NCBI RefSeq assembly: GCF_037996825.1
Contig: NZ_JBBNAC010000001.1
Location: 3,410,001 to 3,474,000, forward strand
From: Bdellovibrio sp. BCCA
GTDB taxonomy: Bacteria; Bdellovibrionota; Bdellovibrionia; Bdellovibrionales; Bdellovibrionaceae
Length of the DNA stretch: 64,000 bases
Direction: 5' to 3'
Position numbers and translations under genes: made by a program. Shown here in pieces: positions 59,070 through 64,000 of this stretch. The notes beneath the pieces were generated by a model. That model was not told the origin of the DNA. It was given only the letters and a program-made list of their open reading frames with translations, and did no database searches. Position 1 is the stretch's first letter. Each line of letters starts with the position of its first letter.

Positions 59070-59387
59070 ATGAATGCGCAATTTAAAAAAGGAGTCCTAG
59101 AACTGTGTGTGCTCACGATGATTGGGCGCAAGGACTACTACGGCTACGAGCTGGTCGAAGAAATTTCTAAAATTTTGGAAATTTCTGAGGGCACTCTTTA
59201 CCCGATTCTTCGTCGTTTGACGGAAGAAAAATATTTCGAGACCTATTTGCAAGAATCTTCGGAAGGCCCTCCCCGCAAATACTATCGAATTACGAAACTG
59301 GGAAAAGAGTTTCAAAAAGATCAGTTCAAGCAATGGATGGAATTTAATAATCAAATCGAAACGCTTATTGGCAGGGAAATCACATGA
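59070..59387 (+). CDS. PadR-family transcriptional regulator
   Basis: 105 residues, minimal PadR: FKKGVLELCVLTMIGRKDYY, GYELVEEISKILEISEGTLY, PILRRLTEEKYFETYLQESS and PRKYYRITKLGKEFQKDQ, a winged helix-turn-helix plus one dimerisation helix. AAAGG precedes the ATG. ATGA overlap with the next gene. PadR-DUF1700-DUF4097 is a familiar gene triplet; PadR represses it until a signal, often an envelope stress or antibiotic, is bound. Confidence 0.95.
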   Translation: MNAQFKKGVLELCVLTMIGRKDYYGYELVEEISKILEISEGTLYPILRRLTEEKYFETYLQESSEGPPRKYYRITKLGKEFQKDQFKQWMEFNNQIETLIGREIT

Positions 59388-59956
59388 ATAAACAAGAGTT
59401 CTTAAAAACACTGCAGGAAGAACTTGAACGTCATCAGGTTCCAAATGTGCAGGACATTCTTTCTGACTATGAAGAACATTTCAATCACGGTTTGAGCAAA
59501 AGAAAAACCGAAGAAGAAATTTCTGAAAGCTTGGGATTTCCTCCGACCATCGCAAAGGCTCATAAAACAGAAAGCCTTATCAGCGAAATCAAAAATCCTG
59601 AAAAAGGATTTCAATGGAGTTTGGCTTTCAATGTGATCGGTCGCCTTTTGGTGATCGCGCCGTTTAATTTTATTGTTTTATTTATTCCGGGAGTTGTTGT
59701 GCTGTCCCTCCTTGCATCCGGTTGGGCAGTGGCATTGGCTATTGGCGCTGTAAGCTTAGCCCTTCTCTCGCTGCTACCCACGCTCGGCACCCTTTCCGCC
59801 AATGCGTGGGCGTGGGTGGCAGGCATTTCTTCCAGCATGGGGCTTTTTGGCATGGCCGCTTTGGGTTGCATGGTGATGTTCCTTATCACCAAGTACATCA
59901 TCATGGCCTTGATCAATTACCTTCAGTGGAATCTTAAATTCGTTTTACAAAAGTAG
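59384..59956 (+). CDS. DUF1700 (HAAS-type) membrane protein
   Basis: 190 residues. The N-terminal helical module MNKQEFLKTLQEELERHQVP, DILSDYEEHFNHGLSKRKTE and EEISESLGFPPTIAKAH is the HAAS/DUF1700 signature, followed by about four membrane spans (APFNFIVLFIPGVVVLSLLA and others). Its function is not known; it probably works with the neighbouring DUF4097 protein in the envelope. Confidence 0.9.
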   Translation: MNKQEFLKTLQEELERHQVPNVQDILSDYEEHFNHGLSKRKTEEEISESLGFPPTIAKAHKTESLISEIKNPEKGFQWSLAFNVIGRLLVIAPFNFIVLFIPGVVVLSLLASGWAVALAIGAVSLALLSLLPTLGTLSANAWAWVAGISSSMGLFGMAALGCMVMFLITKYIIMALINYLQWNLKFVLQK

Positions 59957-59965
59957 GAGTATACA

Positions 59966-60817
59966 ATGAATCTCTTTACGAAATTTTTCATCGCGTTCTC
60001 TGTATGGACCGTGGCCTTTTTAAGTCTCGCGACCTACGCCGGAGGAAAAGCCTTTGAAACGGATCCTCACCTGGTTTCTAAGCTTGAAGATAAAATGAAT
60101 GTTTCAATTCGAGTGGGTGGAGTTTCAAAAAGATTTCACAGCGATTCAGAAATGGTTAACACGCAAGACACTTGGAACTTCGCCCCTCCCGCAGAAAAAA
60201 TGAAGATCAAGTTGTTTACCGGAAATGTCTCCATCAAAAAATCCAGCGGAAGTGAAATAAAAATCACCGCAACCGGAGATATAGATAAGAGCCGAGCTCC
60301 CCGCCTTCTTGAAGCAGAAACCACAGGAAATGAACTCAAGATCAGTGAACCTGAAGGAGACGTCGTTAAAAAACTCGACGTGCATATCGAGGTTCCTGCT
60401 TCATTTGCTCAGGAGCTTGACGTCGTTACTGTCAGTGGAAATGTGACAGTGGAAAATTTAAATGTGGACGAGTTGGAACTTAAAACTGTTTCTGGCGACA
60501 TCGCTTTAAATCAAGTCTCTGCTAACAAAATAGAGATGAAATCTGTATCCGGAAATCTGAATGCCGAAGGCGCATCCATTAAGAAAATTGAAGGCAAATC
60601 CGTGAGCGGCAACTTGGCTTTTGCAAATTCGCTTCCCGCGGACATTGACCTGACTTCTGTTTCCGGCGACGTCAAAATGAAACTCGTTAAAAACGATAAA
60701 ACGCAATTTGCTTTAAAATCTGTTTCTGGTGATATTAAAAACGCTCACGGCAGCAACAAAAACGGGAATTACAACGTTAAAGTGTCTACCACAAGCGGTG
60801 ATATTGAGATTGAATAA
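59966..60817 (+). CDS. DUF4097-family exported beta-solenoid protein
   Basis: 283 residues; signal or anchor segment (FFIAFSVWTVAFLSLATYAG), then about seven repeats of 19-22 residues centred on VSG(D/N), for example VSGNVTVENLNVDELELKT and VSGDIALNQVSANKIEMKS, ending TTSGDIEIE. The repeats predict a right-handed or layered beta-solenoid. AGGAG precedes the ATG. Third member of the padR operon; role likely in the periplasm. Confidence 0.92.
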   Translation: MNLFTKFFIAFSVWTVAFLSLATYAGGKAFETDPHLVSKLEDKMNVSIRVGGVSKRFHSDSEMVNTQDTWNFAPPAEKMKIKLFTGNVSIKKSSGSEIKITATGDIDKSRAPRLLEAETTGNELKISEPEGDVVKKLDVHIEVPASFAQELDVVTVSGNVTVENLNVDELELKTVSGDIALNQVSANKIEMKSVSGNLNAEGASIKKIEGKSVSGNLAFANSLPADIDLTSVSGDVKMKLVKNDKTQFALKSVSGDIKNAHGSNKNGNYNVKVSTTSGDIEIE

Positions 60818-60838
60818 TAAAGGCCGAGGAGGCTTCCC

Positions 60839-61342
60839 ATGCTAAGAATATTTGTCTTTATGACCGTCGTATTATTGGCTGCTGCCTATGCAGGCGCTGA
60901 GTCTCAAGTGGGTTTTGTTGATATTCCCAAGGCGGTTCAAGCGACTTCTGCTGGGAAAAAGGCGAAAGCAGAACTGGAAGTTCAGTTTAACAAAAAGAAA
61001 AAAGAACTGGATCAAAAGGAAGCTCAAATCAAAAAACTTCGCGAAGATTTGGATAAGAAAAAATCCGTTCTTTCAGCAGCAGCACTAAAGGAAAAGCAGA
61101 CGGAAATTCAGAATGAAATGCTGAAATTCCGCGAAGACCTTGGACAAAGTCAGGCGGATATCCAAAAAAAGAATGACGATCTGACAAAACCCGTGATGGA
61201 GAAATTGCAGCGAGTGATCGCCAAAGTTTCCAAGGACAAGGGGTTTTCCATCGTCTTCCAAGGCACTCCTGATATTTTGTATGCAAATCCTGCCGTCGAT
61301 CTCACTGACGATGTCGTTAAAGAATTTGAAAAAGAAAAATAG
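60839..61342 (+). CDS. skp: OmpH/Skp periplasmic chaperone
   Basis: 167 residues; signal peptide MLRIFVFMTVVLLAAAYAGA then VGFVDIPKAVQATSAGKKAK, the trimerisation strand, long coiled tentacle helices (NKKKKELDQKEAQIKKLRED to GQSQADIQKKNDDLTK) and a closing strand FSIVFQGTPDILYANPAVDL. Holds unfolded outer-membrane proteins in the periplasm. GAGGAGG precedes the ATG. Followed by the KpnI-type hairpin repeat. Confidence 0.93.
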   Translation: MLRIFVFMTVVLLAAAYAGAESQVGFVDIPKAVQATSAGKKAKAELEVQFNKKKKELDQKEAQIKKLREDLDKKKSVLSAAALKEKQTEIQNEMLKFREDLGQSQADIQKKNDDLTKPVMEKLQRVIAKVSKDKGFSIVFQGTPDILYANPAVDLTDDVVKEFEKEK

Positions 61343-61364
61343 TCCTTCGAAAAAGACTTCCATG

Positions 61365-61391
61365 GGAAAAAGGTACCTGGTACCTTTTTCC
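61365..61391. terminator. KpnI-type palindromic repeat, copy 2 (directly before an ATG)
   Basis: Arms GGAAAAAGGTACC and its reverse complement around one T: 13-bp stem, A-run before and T-run after. It ends skp but also lies immediately 5' of the ATG of the next gene, one base away, replacing a normal ribosome binding site. Confidence 0.85.
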
Positions 61392-61392
61392 T

Positions 61393-62310
61393 ATGACAAA
61401 GTGGATCTTAAGTCTTGTAGTTTTACTCACGGTTAGTTTTGTCTCCTATAAAGCTGGGCAACGTTCCGTTCCTGCCGCACAAAATGCCGAACAAATCGAA
61501 GAAAAAATTAAAGAAAATCTAGTGGAGCTGACTCGCCAGGATTTTGAAGAATATCAAAATTTAAAATCCTTGGAAGATCGTTATAAAAAAGCCGATGAGA
61601 TCTTGGGAAAAATCGTCACTGTTTTCTTGGCTGATCTCGGTTTAAAGCTTGGATACAAACCGACCAATCCAGCACTTTTAGATGCCGCTTGTTCTATTGC
61701 TACTCCCACAGTAACTCCTGTTCCGGCGACTGAGCCGACACCACAAATGATGTCGCAAGAAACTCCGCAACCAACACCGACTCCCACCTCTAAGGCAAGT
61801 TGGACTCGCAGTGAATACAAAGTACGCCAAGCTCGTGATGAGGCGGAAGCTCTTGAAGAAGCACGCAAGCTTGAGATTCCGGATTTCTTTGACGCCATTA
61901 AAGGTTCTGGGGCCATCAGCAATCAAGAAGCGCAAGCCGTCAGCGGTCACTTCCAAGGTGAGATTACTTTTTTTGATCGCAAGACTCACAAGAGTGACTG
62001 GTTTATTGAATGGGAAATTCCCTACAATAAAAACTCCAAAGACGACACTTTCATCACATTAACCGACAAAAGAAACGGCAAAACATTTAGTCGCACGCGC
62101 ACTGGCAGCAGCAAATCAATGCTTTCCGGAAATTTCTCAAGTCCTGCAGGCAGCAAGGCTGTGATCGTCAATGTGTACGGTGATGATGGATACATCCAGA
62201 TTTATCCTCGTGACAATCGAGGTGCGGCTTGGGTTGGTAACTACTACGAAAAAGAAAAACTAGGCCAATACAAAATGGTGGGCCAAGTCACCTTAAATAG
62301 AACTGAGTAA
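61393..62310 (+). CDS. Single-span envelope protein bracketed by KpnI-type hairpins
   Basis: 305 residues: one N-terminal membrane span (WILSLVVLLTVSFVSYKAG), a helical region (EEKIKENLVELTRQDFEEYQ), a Pro/Thr linker (TPTVTPVPATEPTPQMMSQE), a short coiled segment and a beta-rich C-terminal domain (GHFQGEITFFDRKTHKSDWF, KAVIVNVYGDDGYIQIYPRD). No family recognised. The ATG directly abuts the T-run of a terminator-like hairpin and no Shine-Dalgarno is possible there, so translation may be leaderless or start elsewhere. Another copy of the hairpin follows the stop. Confidence 0.78.
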   Translation: MTKWILSLVVLLTVSFVSYKAGQRSVPAAQNAEQIEEKIKENLVELTRQDFEEYQNLKSLEDRYKKADEILGKIVTVFLADLGLKLGYKPTNPALLDAACSIATPTVTPVPATEPTPQMMSQETPQPTPTPTSKASWTRSEYKVRQARDEAEALEEARKLEIPDFFDAIKGSGAISNQEAQAVSGHFQGEITFFDRKTHKSDWFIEWEIPYNKNSKDDTFITLTDKRNGKTFSRTRTGSSKSMLSGNFSSPAGSKAVIVNVYGDDGYIQIYPRDNRGAAWVGNYYEKEKLGQYKMVGQVTLNRTE

Positions 62311-62315
62311 GCAGG

Positions 62316-62339
62316 GAAAAAGGTAACTGGTACCTTTTA
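62316..62339. terminator. KpnI-type palindromic repeat, copy 3 (imperfect)
   Basis: AAAAAGGTA / TACCTTTT stem with ACTGG loop; one base differs from the other copies (GGTAAC for GGTACC). It lies after the envelope-protein stop and covers the stop of the convergent response-regulator gene. Confidence 0.75.
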
Positions 62340-63095
62340 TTCTACTTTGACGGTCTTTTCTTCGTTGGAGTTTTTCAAACGCTGTGAAAGTGTTTTTACC
62401 AAAGCTTTCGACCATGCGGGTTTTGAAAATAGTACGACATCAAAATAGCTGCTGGGAATTTCGATCAGTTCGCAATCGGTGACACTCATAACGAAAGCCG
62501 ACCTGGCTTCGCCGTTGATATAGGACATTTCTCCGACAAATTCACCGGCCTGAATATGGCCCAAAAGAACTTCTTGTCCCTGTTCTTCACGATAAGCTTT
62601 GAGTTTTCCTGACTTCACTAAATAAATGAAATCACCTTTGTCACCCTGACGAATCAAAACCTCATTCGCTGCTAAGAAACGTAAATGATAGTGAGAGTTT
62701 TCAACGTACGAAATCCAATTCAATGCTCTGGTGAAGGCCTTAACGAGCGCCCCTTCTTTTAAAGGCCTCTCTAAAAACTGCACTTGGCCTGTCACGACTT
62801 GATCCACGAAGCGTTCAGGCTCGAAAGGTTCTGTCGAAAGAATAACAGCAATACGTTCCTTGCGATGAAGAATCTTTTCTGTCAGATCAAATGCGCTTAA
62901 CTTTTGCAAATTCGTATCCAGAAAAACCACGTGAGGAGTCACGTTTTCACTCTTAAAAAGCGCTTCTATACCATCTGTCGCCGTAAAAATGGTGGCGTTT
63001 TGAAAATGGTTTTTGATGAGATTTTCCAAAGCTTCAATCTCTTTGGGAGTGCTTGAGGCAATAAGAAAAACTTTTTTGTTTTCAAGGTCAGACAT
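62337..63095 (-). CDS. Pseudo-receiver and cyclic-nucleotide-binding domain protein
   Basis: 252 residues. Residues 1-125 have a CheY-like fold (KVFLIASSTPKEIEALENL, PHVVFLDTNLQKLSAFDLTE, AVILSTEPFEPERFV, FLERPLKEGALVKAF) but the paired N-terminal acidic residues are replaced (IASS) and the conserved Lys is Arg, so phosphorylation is doubtful although an Asp remains. Residues 135-245 are a cNMP-binding domain with phosphate cassette GEFVGEMSYINGEARSAFV. No DNA-binding domain, so it probably acts through protein partners. AGAAGGA precedes the ATG. Confidence 0.9.
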   Translation of the reverse strand: MSDLENKKVFLIASSTPKEIEALENLIKNHFQNATIFTATDGIEALFKSENVTPHVVFLDTNLQKLSAFDLTEKILHRKERIAVILSTEPFEPERFVDQVVTGQVQFLERPLKEGALVKAFTRALNWISYVENSHYHLRFLAANEVLIRQGDKGDFIYLVKSGKLKAYREEQGQEVLLGHIQAGEFVGEMSYINGEARSAFVMSVTDCELIEIPSSYFDVVLFSKPAWSKALVKTLSQRLKNSNEEKTVKVE

Positions 63096-63187
63096 AGAGG
63101 AATCCTTCTACTACGCAGACCTTAATAATAAGTTTTAATCAAAATTTATCAAAGATTAGATTTGCTCTTGGACTTTTGAAGAGAACA

Positions 63188-63898
63188 TTACCAAGTTAGA
63201 GGTTCACCGTCGCGGAAGAACCCACCATTGGGGCCACCTTTTGGTAAAGTCGCTGCCCACAATATCCCTTTGATCCCTTGCTCTACGGAACGATCCGCAT
63301 TGGGACCACCCATATCAGTGCGCACCCAACCCGGAGAAACGGAATTCACGCAGATGTCAGCATCACCGACTTCAGAGGCAAAAAGATTTGTGACCATATT
63401 CAATGCTGTTTTGGAGAGACGGTAAGAAGCCGACGCCACTTGGGCTTGAGACAACTGCGCCATGCCACTAGAGACATTCACGATACGACCGTAACCTTCT
63501 TGTTTCATCAAAGGAAAAATCTTTTGCGTTAATAAGAAAGGCCCCAGCGTGTTTGTCGTAAAAGTTTTTAAAACCGTCGAAGCTTTCGTTTTAAAGACGG
63601 AAGAGTTTCCACCGTCCTCGCTGTCGATCAAAATTCCGGCGTTATTCACCAACACATCGACAAAACCATACTCTTGACGAATTTGATTTACGAAATCCGT
63701 GATGCTTTTTTCTGAAGACTGATCCAGCTTCATCGCAACCACATCCAGATCTTTCATCTTTAAAGCATTGACCTGCTTTTGCGCTTTATCCGGGTTGCGC
63801 ATCGCCATGATAACTTTGTAGCCTCTTTGTGCTAAAGCCTCGCTTGTCGCAAGACCCAATCCACGATTTGCTCCGGTTACAATGGCGATTTTTTTCAT
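63188..63898 (-). CDS. Short-chain dehydrogenase/reductase
   Basis: 236 residues, classical SDR: NAD(P)-binding IVTGANRGLGLATSEALAQR, DVLVNNAGILID, catalytic Ser in VNVSSGMAQLSQAQ and the YRLSKTALN Tyr-x-x-x-Lys, then NSVSPGWVRTDMGGPNADRS. Carbonyl-reductase-like; substrate unknown. TAAGGAG precedes the ATG and overlaps the stop of the upstream partial gene, so the two are co-transcribed. Confidence 0.95.
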   Translation of the reverse strand: MKKIAIVTGANRGLGLATSEALAQRGYKVIMAMRNPDKAQKQVNALKMKDLDVVAMKLDQSSEKSITDFVNQIRQEYGFVDVLVNNAGILIDSEDGGNSSVFKTKASTVLKTFTTNTLGPFLLTQKIFPLMKQEGYGRIVNVSSGMAQLSQAQVASASYRLSKTALNMVTNLFASEVGDADICVNSVSPGWVRTDMGGPNADRSVEQGIKGILWAATLPKGGPNGGFFRDGEPLTW

Positions 63899-63910
63899 AA
63901 AGGAAACTCC

Positions 63911-64000
63911 TTAGTTTGGACGAGGCGGAACTGGGATCTCTAAACCACCGCGAACTAAAACTCCCGTGGACCAATTTTTTGCATCGACCACACACTCAGA
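63911..64000 (-). CDS. C-terminal fragment of a gene running off the window
   Basis: The last 29 codons of a minus-strand gene: SECVVDAKNWSTGVLV, RGGLEIPVPPRPN and stop. Too short to identify with any confidence. Its TAA overlaps the ribosome site of the SDR gene, so it probably shares that operon. Confidence 0.55.
   Translation of the reverse strand, partial: SECVVDAKNWSTGVLVRGGLEIPVPPRPN

Noticed and set aside
1-64000. tRNA, rRNA, CRISPR arrays, insertion sequences, phage genes, attachment sites
   Set aside because: No cloverleaf, spaced direct repeats, transposase, integrase or phage structural protein was seen in the reading frames or gaps.

Overview
The window reads as a chromosomal segment of a predatory deltaproteobacterium-like Gram-negative, most likely a Bdellovibrio (Bdellovibrionota). 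The reasons are a lexA gene preceded by a TTAC-N3-GTAA operator of the type I recall for Bdellovibrio, a QNC-type lipobox, a Skp chaperone, beta-barrel and heptose-epimerase genes of a Gram-negative envelope, many exported small proteins, several secreted peptidases (S1 trypsin, M13, M14, S41) and sequences resembling flagellar sigma-28 promoters. The genus is an inference. No rRNA, tRNA, insertion sequence, phage or CRISPR array was found; genes are densely packed, mostly with ATGA or TAATG overlaps.

Layout. 1-5.9 kb (minus): a shikimate operon aroB-aroA-[aroK/D/E fusion]-aroC-menB. Its domain order B-A-K-D-E is the order of the eukaryotic pentafunctional AROM protein, and menB links chorismate to menaquinone. 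5.9-17 kb: small exported proteins, two LysR regulators with an MFS exporter, ung, an HPF-like protein, an aldo/keto reductase, a solute-binding protein, a beta-barrel-like exported protein, a strongly structured candidate RNA (14.84-15.01 kb), an M14 peptidase and an NTF2-like protein. 17-18.5 kb: lexA with a nested operator, then msrC. 18.5-24.6 kb (minus): six overlapping genes for membrane and exported proteins built around a membrane-anchored spermidine-synthase-like enzyme, divergent from two minor pilins that share a Cys-rich tip. This is the best candidate here for an undescribed system. 26-31.8 kb: a UDG-like protein, a DksA homologue with a decayed zinc finger, TetR, a penicillin-binding protein, FxsA and exonuclease III. 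31.8-34.1 kb: a peroxiredoxin translationally coupled to an ATP-grasp enzyme that looks circularly permuted, followed by a broken solute-binding gene.

34.7-43.5 kb: a SelO-type pseudokinase behind a near-consensus sigma-28 promoter, bacteriohemerythrin, an S41 peptidase coupled to a hydrolase, hldD, a long phenylalanine hydroxylase and a SPOUT RNA methyltransferase. 43.5-49.4 kb (minus): an NrtA/SsuA-type ABC transporter downstream of hpd-ribD-pspC. Phenylalanine hydroxylase and HPPD give two steps from phenylalanine to homogentisate, as expected for an organism living on prey protein. 49.6-58.8 kb: a 38-residue membrane protein, a FadL-like barrel, a Pif1-like helicase, an M13 peptidase, a rhodanese, a HAD 5'-nucleotidase and a trypsin. 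59-64 kb: a padR-DUF1700-DUF4097 operon, Skp, a protein gene bracketed by copies of a KpnI-type hairpin repeat, a pseudo-receiver/cyclic-nucleotide-binding protein and an SDR. All assignments come from reading motifs; no database search was run.
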